A DNA stretch of 22,563 bases from Gammaproteobacteria bacterium (lineage in GTDB: Bacteria > Pseudomonadota > Gammaproteobacteria > SZUA-229), in the NCBI GenBank assembly GCA_029879605.1, contig JAOUQA010000003.1, positions 1 to 22,563 on the forward strand. The letters are read 5' to 3'. The position numbers and the translations under genes were made by a program. Shown here piece after piece: positions 1 through 6,229 of this stretch. Position 1 is the stretch's first letter, and every line of letters begins with the position of its first letter. Below the pieces are notes generated by a model. The model was not told the origin of the DNA. It did not search any database and was given only the letters and a program-made list of their open reading frames with translations.

Positions 1-1
1 A

Positions 2-766
2 GATTTACCCCCTGTCATCATGAAGTTGCCTAATGAGGATAAACCCGAATTCAAAGCAATTTTAATTCAGTTAATGAAACAGCATCATGGTATCGATGAT
101 GTGGTTGAGGTGCTGGATTACGAGTTAAGTTTTTATGATGTACAGCCACCAGCTTTTGTCGGTTTGCACCAGGATTTTATTGCCTCTGCCAGGCTGGATA
201 ATTTATTAAGCTGTTACACCGGGTTGATGGGGTTGTCAGAAGCCGGAGGTGATACTACCAGTTTACTGGTATGTAATGATCATGAAGAAGTGGGTAGTGC
301 ATCAAGCAGTGGTGCCCAGGGAAATTTTCTGAAATCAGTACTGCAACGTATTGCGGGTAGCAGTGAAAATTATTCACGTATGATGTCAAAGTCTATGTTG
401 ATATCAGCTGATAATGCTCATGGCGTGCATCCCAATTATGCAGATAAACACGATGATAATCATGGTCCGTTAATGAACCAGGGGCCGGTGATTAAAACCA
501 ATGCCAACCAGCGTTATGCATCGAACAGTGATAGCAGTGCAATATTCAGACAGTTATGTCGAAAAGCCGATGTGCCGGTGCAGTCATTCGTGGTGCGCAG
601 TGACATGGCCTGTGGTAGTACCATTGGTCCGATTACTTCAGCTGGAACAGGGGTTAAGACACTGGATGTAGGCGTGCCAACATTTTCCATGCATTCGGTT
701 CGTGAGCTGGCCGGGCGTTGGGATGCTTATTATCTCTACCGGGTATTACGGGAGTTTTTTAAATAA
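2..766 (+). CDS. apeB: M18 family aminopeptidase, C-terminal part (5' end outside window)
   Basis: This is a zinc-dependent cytosolic aminopeptidase of the M18 family (aspartyl aminopeptidase/ApeB), which removes N-terminal residues, typically acidic ones, from peptides. The frame is open from base 2 with no stop, so the methionine at base 20 is internal and the true start lies upstream. About 254 residues are visible, against a usual family length near 430. Family motifs are present: GLHQDFIASARLDNLLSCY, the catalytic and metal-binding glutamate pair in DHEEVGS, the metal ligand in SADNAHGVHPNY, and the terminal SMHSVRE histidine. These correspond to the E-E, D and H ligands of known M18 enzymes. 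The C-terminus is intact, ending in YRVLREFFK. Family assignment is very secure. The symbol follows the usual gammaproteobacterial name and substrate preference is inferred. Confidence 0.9.
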   Translation, partial: DLPPVIMKLPNEDKPEFKAILIQLMKQHHGIDDVVEVLDYELSFYDVQPPAFVGLHQDFIASARLDNLLSCYTGLMGLSEAGGDTTSLLVCNDHEEVGSASSSGAQGNFLKSVLQRIAGSSENYSRMMSKSMLISADNAHGVHPNYADKHDDNHGPLMNQGPVIKTNANQRYASNSDSSAIFRQLCRKADVPVQSFVVRSDMACGSTIGPITSAGTGVKTLDVGVPTFSMHSVRELAGRWDAYYLYRVLREFFK

Positions 767-790
767 AACCTGCTTCGGTTCCCGTTTTTA
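748..790 (+). terminator. possible terminator after the M18 aminopeptidase gene
   Basis: Arms ACGGGA (748-753) and TCCCGT (780-785) are perfectly complementary, and the right arm runs directly into a T tract (785-789). The 26-base loop could hold a second AT stem (GTTTT 754-758 with AAAAC 765-769). The stem begins inside the last codons of the aminopeptidase gene. The long loop makes this only a moderate candidate. Confidence 0.35.
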
Positions 791-894
791 TTTAAACATC
801 GGATTACAATGTAATTCTGAAAATAATTTCTGTAATTGTTGTAATGGTGTTTCTGATCATAACCTGTTGCAGTAATAATCAGTAAGGAATATGA

Positions 895-1491
895 ATGTTT
901 GAAAAGCCGTTTGCAGAATCCTGTGAGCAGAATAAACAGCCCATACTTGAAGTGCTGAGTAAAGTTTTTAACGAATCTGGCAAAGTGCTTGAGGTGGGTA
1001 GTGGTACAGGTCAGCATGCGGTTTTTTTTACTCAGCAGTTGCCACACCTGCAGTGGTATCCCACGGATGTTTCAACTGCTTTGCCGGGTATCCGTTTATG
1101 GATTAAAGATGCGGGTCATGATCGTATTGAAATGCCGCAGGAGTTAGATGTAAATATTGAAATCTGGCCGTTTCGTAATATGGATTACGTGTTTACGGCT
1201 AACACAACGCATATTGTTTCATGGTCTGAAGTGAAAAGTATGTTTCGAGGCATAGCCCAGGTTTTAAAATCGGGCGGTATCTTCTGCCAGTATGGGCCAT
1301 TTAATTATAATGGTTCATATACCAGTCCCAGCAATGAGCAGTTTGATCAATGGTTGAAGCAGCGTGATTCCCGAAGTGGTATTCGTAATTTTGAAGACCT
1401 GGTGCTGCTGGCTGAAAAACACGAAATGATTTTATATACTGATTTTGAAATGCCGGCTAATAATCACATCCTGGCCTGGCAGAAAAAATAA
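895..1491 (+). CDS. DUF938 family SAM-dependent methyltransferase
   Basis: This 198-residue class I methyltransferase belongs to the DUF938 family, whose substrate is not established. The SAM-binding glycine motif is seen at residues 31-40 (VLEVGSGTGQ), followed by QHAVFFTQQLPHLQWYPTD, typical of this family. NTTHIVSW (about 103-110), the LKSGG turn and the YGPFNYNG segment are further family signatures. The length matches the usual ~200 residues. The start is supported by AAGGAA at 884-889, five bases before the ATG; an ATG at 891 is out of frame. It is a single-gene unit between a possible terminator and a convergent gene whose stop lies 8 bases away. The family call is secure; the reaction substrate is unknown. 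Confidence 0.9.
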   Translation: MFEKPFAESCEQNKQPILEVLSKVFNESGKVLEVGSGTGQHAVFFTQQLPHLQWYPTDVSTALPGIRLWIKDAGHDRIEMPQELDVNIEIWPFRNMDYVFTANTTHIVSWSEVKSMFRGIAQVLKSGGIFCQYGPFNYNGSYTSPSNEQFDQWLKQRDSRSGIRNFEDLVLLAEKHEMILYTDFEMPANNHILAWQKK

Positions 1492-1499
1492 ACCGGGTT

Positions 1500-1889
1500 T
1501 TATTTAACAAGATTGATCGGTGAGCCATGAATGAAAGCATTAATATTGGCAACAACCTGTAAACAGATAGACTCGGTATTGTTTTTATCACTACAATTTA
1601 AACCAGGTGCATGGCAGACTTTTATGCCACGCTTATTAGCGGCTTCCAGGTCAATATGATCATAGGCATCACCGGCTGCTACGATTAGTTTGAGTTTGAA
1701 TGCCTTGTCGATAACTGACTGGTTAACCGGGGTGGCTGCAGTAATAATAATATCTGAGCGCCAGCAACGTTCTTCGACTTCTTCCTGTGCCAGTTCAGGG
1801 TACTGTTCCCAGCCGAATTTATTTAAATCAATCATGGGGAAATCAGCTTCACCCGCAAGATTGTCACTATCAATCATGACTACATTCAT
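1500..1889 (-). CDS. internally deleted D-isomer 2-hydroxyacid dehydrogenase-like protein (no NAD-binding domain)
   Basis: Residues 1-96 match the N-terminal half of the catalytic domain of D-2-hydroxyacid dehydrogenases of the glycerate dehydrogenase type, including SDIIITAATPVNQSVID, LKLIVAAGDAYDHIDLEAA and RGIKVCHAPG. The last ~25 residues (VVANINAFIHGSPINLVK) match the extreme C-terminal helix and tail of the same family. The ~190 residues that normally lie between, holding the GxGxxG Rossmann fold and the catalytic Arg, Glu and His, are absent. The protein is 129 residues against ~310-330. The start has a good ribosome site (AGGA nine bases upstream), there is no internal stop, and the gene has its own position divergent from alaA. 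Dehydrogenase activity is therefore unlikely. It may be a ligand-binding or regulatory relic, or a decaying gene. Homology is clear; function is unknown. Confidence 0.75.
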   Translation of the reverse strand: MNVVMIDSDNLAGEADFPMIDLNKFGWEQYPELAQEEVEERCWRSDIIITAATPVNQSVIDKAFKLKLIVAAGDAYDHIDLEAANKRGIKVCHAPGLNCSDKNNTESICLQVVANINAFIHGSPINLVK

Positions 1890-1931
1890 GCAAATTATTC
1901 CTATTTGATAATTTAGGGCTATTATATTTTG

Positions 1932-1957
1932 TAAGACATTTTAAATCACATGTCTTA
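1932..1957. promoter_or_regulatory. inverted repeat in the divergent promoter region before alaA
   Basis: TAAGACAT (1932-1939) and ATGTCTTA (1950-1957) form a perfect 8-bp inverted repeat separated by ten AT-rich bases. It lies in the 102-base gap between two divergently transcribed genes, 35 bases before the alaA start. Half-site centres are 18 bases apart, compatible with a dimeric DNA-binding regulator. I do not recognise the motif as that of a known regulator. It has no U tract, so a terminator is unlikely. Confidence 0.45.
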
Positions 1958-1991
1958 ATATAGGTTCTTTTAATACACACTAAATACATGT

Positions 1992-3206
1992 ATGACGAAT
2001 ATCAAGAAATCACATAAGCTGGACCAGGTCTGTTATGACATTCGCGGGCCAGTTCTACAGGAAGCAAGGCGCCTGGAAGAAGAAGGGCATCGTATTACCA
2101 AACTGAACATTGGTAATCCTGCACCGTTTGGCTTTGAGGCACCGGATGAAATTATCCAGGACGTGATTCATAACCTGGCCAATTGCCAGGGTTATAGTGA
2201 TTCCAAGGGTGTGTATTATGCCAGAAAAGCAGTCATGCAATACTGCCAGTCGTGCAACATTCCCAATGTAGAAATCGATGATATATACCTGGGCAATGGA
2301 GTGAGTGAACTGATTGTTCTGACCATGCAGGCCCTGCTGGATAATGGCGATGAAATGTTAATCCCGGCACCGGATTATCCTTTGTGGACGGCTGCTGTGA
2401 GTCTGTCGGGTGGTAAGCCAGTCCATTATTTATGTGATGAGGATAATGGCTGGCAACCTGATATCGAAGACATTGAAAGCAAGATTACACCTCATACTCG
2501 GGGTATTGTTGTTATTAATCCAAATAATCCCACCGGTGCTGTGTACTCCCGTGAGGTGCTTGAAAAACTGGTCGAGCTGGCCCGTAAACACAACCTGATC
2601 GTTTTTGCAGACGAGATTTATGACAAGATTATTTATGATGGTGCCAGGCATGTCACTTTGGCATCCCTGGCTGATGATGTTCTGTTTATCAGTTTCAATG
2701 GCCTGTCGAAAACTTATCGAGTAGCTGGTTTTCGTGCCGGATGGATGGTGATTTCCGGCGCCAAGCATAAGGCGACGGATTATATTGAAGGTATTGATTT
2801 ACTCGCATCCATGCGTCTATGTTCCAATGTGCCGGGACAGCATGCGATACAAACTGCCCTGGGTGGTTATCAGAGTATCCAGGATTTAATTAAACCCGGT
2901 GGACGTCTGTATGACCAGATGCATTATGCCTGGAAGATGGTTAACCAGTTGCCCGGTGTTAGTTGTGTGCAACCCAAAGGGGCTATGTATTTATTCCCTC
3001 GGCTTGACCCTGAAATTTATCCAATCAAGGATGATGAGAAATTCGTGCTGGATCTTTTGTCACAGGAAAAAATTCTGCTGGTACAGGGCACGGCATTTAA
3101 CTGGCCTGAACCGGATCATTTTCGGATGGTATTTTTACCCAGAAAAGATGAAATGGAAAAAGTGTTTGAGCGGCTGGATCATTTTCTGCGGCATTATCAA
3201 TTGTAA
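1992..3206 (+). CDS. alaA: glutamate-pyruvate aminotransferase AlaA (class I PLP aminotransferase)
   Basis: This PLP-dependent aminotransferase makes alanine from pyruvate and glutamate in the cytosol. The 404 residues compare with 405 in E. coli AlaA (YfbQ), and the start SHKLDQVCYDIRGPVLQEA is characteristic of that subfamily. Visible residues are NIGNPAPFGF (39-48), the NPNNPTG loop (176-182), D207 and Y210 that contact PLP, the Schiff-base lysine K240 in SFNGLSKTYR, and R248 in the phosphate-binding GFRAGW. The ATG at 1992 has no in-frame alternative upstream before a stop and no clear Shine-Dalgarno sequence; an out-of-frame ATG lies four bases before it. The downstream convergent gene's stop is three bases away. 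It is probably transcribed alone, from the gap that contains the inverted repeat at 1932-1957. Confidence 0.93.
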   Translation: MTNIKKSHKLDQVCYDIRGPVLQEARRLEEEGHRITKLNIGNPAPFGFEAPDEIIQDVIHNLANCQGYSDSKGVYYARKAVMQYCQSCNIPNVEIDDIYLGNGVSELIVLTMQALLDNGDEMLIPAPDYPLWTAAVSLSGGKPVHYLCDEDNGWQPDIEDIESKITPHTRGIVVINPNNPTGAVYSREVLEKLVELARKHNLIVFADEIYDKIIYDGARHVTLASLADDVLFISFNGLSKTYRVAGFRAGWMVISGAKHKATDYIEGIDLLASMRLCSNVPGQHAIQTALGGYQSIQDLIKPGGRLYDQMHYAWKMVNQLPGVSCVQPKGAMYLFPRLDPEIYPIKDDEKFVLDLLSQEKILLVQGTAFNWPEPDHFRMVFLPRKDEMEKVFERLDHFLRHYQL

Positions 3207-3209
3207 GTT

Positions 3210-3581
3210 TTATAGTGGCTCGATAAAAATAAAATCCCCTGGCTTAACGGTTTTTAATTGAGTTACATCATTTAATGCACGGGCCCAGATATTGGTTTTT
3301 GCCGCCAGGCGGATTTCATTTCCCTGTGAGATGGGCGTGGGACCAAAGCCAATCGCGATACAGTTGCCCTGGCACCAGAAGGCAATCTCACCAGCTTCGA
3401 CAACATCTTTTGCATCAGTTTCCAGTTCAGCCTTTGCCGGTGTTTCAAAATAAACTTCATTCCCCCAGGTCTGCGCCTTGCTGGCAAAAGGCAGGTTTTG
3501 TGTAATGGCTCTGGCAGTGGGAGTATCCAGTAGCTCGGCTTCAATGATTGCCTGGCCCAGTGTTATTTTTATTCGGTTCAT
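3210..3581 (-). CDS. cyclophilin-like (TM1367-type, PF04126) protein
   Basis: This small 123-residue protein belongs to the cyclophilin-like family typified by Thermotoga TM1367. Family features are the opening beta strand NRIKITLGQAIIEAELLDTPTARAI, WGNEVYFETP (about 40-49), AGEIAFWCQGNCIAIGFGPTPIS (67-89) and a final strand KPGDFIFIEPL. The family has a cyclophilin-type barrel, but peptidyl-prolyl isomerase activity is not established and the role is unknown. The length is normal. It sits nine bases downstream of the zinc-ribbon gene on the same strand, so the two are very probably co-transcribed. Its stop nearly meets that of the convergent alaA. The family call is firm; no function is assigned. 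Confidence 0.85.
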   Translation of the reverse strand: MNRIKITLGQAIIEAELLDTPTARAITQNLPFASKAQTWGNEVYFETPAKAELETDAKDVVEAGEIAFWCQGNCIAIGFGPTPISQGNEIRLAAKTNIWARALNDVTQLKTVKPGDFIFIEPL

Positions 3582-3590
3582 ATCTGTGTC

Positions 3591-4148
3591 TCAATTATTG
3601 GCATAACAATAAACCCACTCGGTCTGGCTGGCCTGTTGTAATGTGGATAATAATTTATCAGCCGGTACAGCTTCATGGGGGTGGATATGATTAATAATAA
3701 TTGCACAGTGTCCATAGCCGCCTTCCTGTCGCCAGTTTAATTCAGCGACTGGCGTCTGCTGCTGGCATTCTGTGCAGTGGTATATATGGTTGCCGTGTTT
3801 CCAGTCATGGATGTGCTGTTTCCAGTCATTGACTTTATGTTTACAGGCTGGGCAGCGGGGAATAATCGTTGATGTATAACCAAGTAGCATATTGTCTTCA
3901 TGATAACCGGGTATCGAGATGCTGCAAAAATTTTCACCATCTTGCGGGCTTAATTTTATTTCCGGTGAGCAACCCAGGAAGGTCAGCAAATTTATAAATT
4001 CTTTTCCTGCCAGGTAGGTGTGTTTGTCACAGGTGGTTTCTGTTAGCAACCCGATGGCCAGTAGCGCCTTAAAAATTTCGTTGTGGTCGCTTGGTACATA
4101 CCGTGGGTCTGCGGGATGCAATATGAGTCTGGGCACAGGTGTATACAT
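3591..4148 (-). CDS. conserved hypothetical protein with a zinc-ribbon motif
   Basis: I do not recognise a named family for this 185-residue protein. It has a predicted zinc-binding pair of CxxC knuckles, C99-x2-C102 and C125-x2-C128 (CPAC and CTEC), separated by a short stretch rich in His, Lys and Trp. Residues 1-70 are predicted soluble; there is no signal peptide or membrane segment. A histidine-rich strand (GHCAIIINHIHPHEA) follows the ribbon and the end is WVYCYANN. The start ATG has no strong ribosome site. It is the first gene of a two-gene unit with the cyclophilin-like gene. The gap to the divergent monooxygenase gene is 72 bases. Zinc binding is inferred from spacing only; the role could be nucleic-acid or protein binding. 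Confidence 0.75.
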   Translation of the reverse strand: MYTPVPRLILHPADPRYVPSDHNEIFKALLAIGLLTETTCDKHTYLAGKEFINLLTFLGCSPEIKLSPQDGENFCSISIPGYHEDNMLLGYTSTIIPRCPACKHKVNDWKQHIHDWKHGNHIYHCTECQQQTPVAELNWRQEGGYGHCAIIINHIHPHEAVPADKLLSTLQQASQTEWVYCYANN

Positions 4149-4177
4149 TGGCTATTGATTATGTCTGATAGTATTAT
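4148..4177 (+). promoter_or_regulatory. possible sigma70 promoter of the monooxygenase-alcohol dehydrogenase pair
   Basis: TTGGCT (4148-4153) and TATTAT (4172-4177) are spaced by 18 bases and sit 43 bases before the ATG at 4221. The match was found by eye in AT-rich sequence and is only suggestive. Confidence 0.3.
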
Positions 4178-4220
4178 GATGTCCGGTTACTAATGATAGA
4201 ACATATCAACGGAGGATAAC

Positions 4221-4517
4221 ATGCAGGTAACAATAGTAAATGTTCATGTCAAAGCCGATCATGTGAAAGATTTTATTGAAGCAAGCCGTTTAAATCATGA
4301 GGCCTCCATCCAGGAGCCCGGCAATCGACGTTTTGATATTTTGCAACTGGCCGATGATCCATGTCGATTTGTTTTATATGAAGCTTATGCCAGTCATGAG
4401 GATGCAGCAACCCACAAGAATACAGCGCATTATTTAACCTGGCGCGAAACTGTGGCTGACTGGATGGCTTCACCCCGGGAGGGTATTCCTTATAATGCCT
4501 TATTTCCTGTCAGTTAA
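4221..4517 (+). CDS. LsrG-like antibiotic biosynthesis monooxygenase domain protein
   Basis: This 98-residue single-domain protein of the ABM family (dimeric ferredoxin-like fold) closely follows E. coli LsrG: an opening MQVTIVNVHV strand, the NHEASIQEPGNRRFDILQ segment, FVLYEAYASHEDAATHK and a final YNALFP. LsrG acts on phosphorylated autoinducer-2, but none of the lsr transport or kinase genes is present here. ABM proteins also include quinol monooxygenases, so the reaction is open. The start is set by GGAGG at 4211-4215, five bases before the ATG. It lies 75 bases before an iron-type alcohol dehydrogenase on the same strand, suggesting a joint role in reactive carbonyl or small-molecule conversion. 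The family call is strong; the substrate is unknown. Confidence 0.88.
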   Translation: MQVTIVNVHVKADHVKDFIEASRLNHEASIQEPGNRRFDILQLADDPCRFVLYEAYASHEDAATHKNTAHYLTWRETVADWMASPREGIPYNALFPVS

Positions 4518-4592
4518 TATTATCTGACTCAGCATCGTGTTAGGCACGGTTTTATTCTCAGCAAAATCTCTAATCAATAATGTGAGGATCGT

Positions 4593-5780
4593 ATGTTAGC
4601 CGGTTTTTCTATTGCACGTTTACCCCGTATCGAGTTTGGTTGTGGTGCCCTCGAAAAAGTGGCGCAATTATGTCAGCGTTATGGACAGACCGTTTTGCTG
4701 GTCACCGGTGGTCAGTCTTTTCAGCAAACGGTTCAGTTCGAGCGTTTGCAGGCGAGCCTGGCAGCGATCAATTTACAATTGCATATTTTTAATGTGGCGA
4801 CTGAGCCTTCTCCACAGCTGGTGGATGATGCGGTTAAGCAATTTTCATCAACAGGAATCGATGTTGTTCTGGGCATAGGCGGGGGTAGTGCGCTGGATGC
4901 GGCCAAGGCAATTGCCGGCTTATTAAAGGTTAAACGTTCAGTCATGGATTATCTTGAAGGCGTGGGTCCAGAACTAAGCTATGAAGGTCCATCTGTACCC
5001 TTCATAGCGGTACCTACTACGGCAGGTACCGGCAGTGAAGCGACTAAAAATGCAGTTCTCAGTGTGCAGGGTAAAGATGGGTTTAAAAAATCATTCCGTG
5101 ATGACCAGCTGGTTGCTGAATATGCCGTTATTGATCCTGATTTACTGGCCAGCTGTCCGAGGAATATTATTGCTGCCAACGGGATGGATGCCCTGACCCA
5201 GTTAATAGAGGCTTATGTCTCAAGTCGATCCAGCGCGTTTACCGATGCGCTGGTTTTGAGTGGCCTGACGGCAGTACGCGATAGTTTACTGAGCTTTTAT
5301 GAATACCTGGGTGATACCAGTGAAGCCAGGGAAAAGATGGCCTTTGGCGCCCTGATATCTGGAATTGCACTGGCCCAGACAGGTCTGGGTTCAGTTCATG
5401 GATTGGCCTCGCCACTGGGGGCGTTTTACCCGATTCCCCATGGTGTTGTCTGTGGCACCCTGGTGGCGGAAGCAACGGACCTGAATATTCGAGCCATGCT
5501 TTGTCGAGAAGCCAATAACCCTGCACTGGATAAATATGCAGTCCTGGGTGATTTGCTAAGTGTCACCACGCATAATAACAAACATGCATCCTGGGAAGTC
5601 CTGTGTAGTATTTTGCAGGACTGGACCAGGCAACTGGAATTGCCCCGCCTGTCGGGCTTTGGGGTCGAAGAATCCGGGCTGGATCATATTGTTGCCCATG
5701 CCAGGGGCAGTAGTATGAAAACCAATCCGATAGTGCTGACAGACGATGAACTCAGGCAGTTGCTGATAGCCAGGCTTTAA
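4593..5780 (+). CDS. iron-containing (group III) alcohol dehydrogenase
   Basis: This 395-residue NAD(P)-dependent alcohol dehydrogenase oxidises alcohols or reduces aldehydes in the cytosol. The dinucleotide-binding GGGS is at 96-99 and the PTTAGTGSEAT loop at 141-151. By alignment with FucO-type enzymes the metal ligands are D199, H269 (VHGLASPLGA) and H283 (PIPHGVVCG). The fourth position, normally His in DALTHxIE, is Q203 here (DALTQLIEAY). This Gln occurs in some subfamilies but may change metal preference. The start has GAGGA at 4584-4588, five bases before the ATG. It follows the LsrG-like gene on the same strand, probably in one operon, and is followed by a 449-base leader region. The substrate cannot be read from sequence. 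Confidence 0.9.
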   Translation: MLAGFSIARLPRIEFGCGALEKVAQLCQRYGQTVLLVTGGQSFQQTVQFERLQASLAAINLQLHIFNVATEPSPQLVDDAVKQFSSTGIDVVLGIGGGSALDAAKAIAGLLKVKRSVMDYLEGVGPELSYEGPSVPFIAVPTTAGTGSEATKNAVLSVQGKDGFKKSFRDDQLVAEYAVIDPDLLASCPRNIIAANGMDALTQLIEAYVSSRSSAFTDALVLSGLTAVRDSLLSFYEYLGDTSEAREKMAFGALISGIALAQTGLGSVHGLASPLGAFYPIPHGVVCGTLVAEATDLNIRAMLCREANNPALDKYAVLGDLLSVTTHNNKHASWEVLCSILQDWTRQLELPRLSGFGVEESGLDHIVAHARGSSMKTNPIVLTDDELRQLLIARL

Positions 5781-5845
5781 ATAGTGTGACCCTCTGCTGA
5801 AAAAAATAATAAAAAGTGATAGCTATATTAGGATTTACTGCTAAA

Positions 5846-5879
5846 ATACCTGACTAATTTTCTAGGTTATTGATAAGAT
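5846..5879 (+). promoter_or_regulatory. promoter with overlapping IscR-like operator
   Basis: Bases 5846-5870 agree at 21 of 25 positions with the E. coli type 1 IscR consensus as I remember it (ATASYYGACTRwwwYAGTCRRSTAT); the left half is complete and the mismatches are in the right half. CTGACT (5850-5855) and TAAGAT (5874-5879), 18 bases apart, make a plausible -35/-10 pair, so the operator would cover the -35 box as at known IscR-repressed promoters. The downstream operon encodes several iron-sulfur clusters, which fits the assignment. No iscR gene is visible here, so regulation is inferred. Confidence 0.5.
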
Positions 5880-5951
5880 CCTGAATTGAAAGGAAAATTC
5901 TCTCGAAGCAGGGTAGGCAAACTGTAAAAGATGTATCTTTTAAGGATAAAA

Positions 5952-6002
5952 ATGATTCCAAATAGTGTATCATTGTGCCTCATTTTAAGGGCTTCAAATT
6001 AA
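5952..6002 (+). other. possible 16-codon leader ORF
   Basis: An ATG at 5952 is preceded by TAAGGAT at a workable distance and opens a frame encoding MIPNSVSLCLILRASN before a TAA at 6000-6002. It lies just downstream of the predicted promoter and upstream of the 6051-6090 hairpin, where an attenuation-type leader peptide would sit. There is no run of one codon that would reveal a regulatory amino acid. It could be chance. Confidence 0.25.
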
Positions 6003-6050
6003 AATACTAGAAAAATCAATAAGTTATAAATTTATTGTGAATGTTTAATA

Positions 6051-6090
6051 TTAAAACCCGGGCTATATCCGTGAGGATCTCGGGTTTTAA
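6051..6090 (+). promoter_or_regulatory. stem-loop in the operon leader
   Basis: TTAAAACCCG (6051-6060) and CGGGTTTTAA (6081-6090) are perfect ten-base complements enclosing 20 bases, in which ATCC-GTGA-GGAT can form an inner stem. The 3' arm ends in TTTTAA, which might act as a weak U tract on either strand. It may be the terminator of the upstream alcohol dehydrogenase transcript or a regulatory hairpin in the operon leader. Confidence 0.5.
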
Positions 6091-6098
6091 GCAAGTAA

Positions 6099-6167
6099 TT
6101 GTTCCAGTAGCTTATATGAGCTATGAGCTGATGGTTTTATTAAAACTTGTTGTTCCAGTAGCTTATA
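6099..6167 (+). repeat. two direct copies of an 18-bp repeat, 51-base period
   Basis: TTGTTCCAGTAGCTTATA occurs at 6099-6116 and again, identically, at 6150-6167. In both copies TGATGG follows 12 bases after the repeat, so the similarity extends to about 36 bases with divergence in the middle. The copies lie 63-131 bases before the first gene of the operon. Tandem binding sites or a short duplication are possible explanations. Confidence 0.75.
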
Positions 6168-6229
6168 CCTGGCGTGGCTTGATGGATGAATCATCTACTT
6201 AGCCTGCGCCTGAAAATACGAGGTTTTTT

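Larger units (their letters stand above)
5781..6229. other. 449-base intergenic leader of the 2-oxoacid oxidoreductase operon
   Basis: This is the most structured non-coding stretch in the window. Going towards the operon it holds an IscR-like operator over a promoter (5846-5879), a small AAAAGAT-GT-ATCTTTT palindrome (5926-5941), a possible 16-codon ORF (5952-6002), a ten-base-pair hairpin (6051-6090) and two copies of an 18-base repeat (6099-6116, 6150-6167). The predicted untranslated leader is about 340 bases, unusually long. No known riboswitch was recognised. Confidence 0.7.

Noticed and set aside
736..1047. 103-residue minus-strand frame across the gap after the M18 aminopeptidase gene
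   Set aside because: It overlaps the DUF938 gene antisense, is rich in Lys, Asn and Phe as expected of a chance frame in AT-rich DNA, and has no recognisable domain.
1486..1505. AT-rich palindrome joining the stops of the DUF938 and deleted dehydrogenase genes
   Set aside because: The arms are imperfect and almost all A/T with a tiny loop, so it is a weak terminator candidate and may only reflect the two stop codons.
2430..2768. 112-residue minus-strand frame inside alaA
   Set aside because: It is fully antisense to a confidently assigned gene and has no family match.
5881..5945. Possible known riboswitch (glycine or cyclic di-GMP class)
   Set aside because: Only short fragments such as GGCAAACTG resemble known cores. 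The conserved paired elements could not be laid out.
6099..6167. CRISPR-like repeat pair
   Set aside because: There are only two copies of 18 bases, no further units and no cas genes, so it is treated as a direct repeat.
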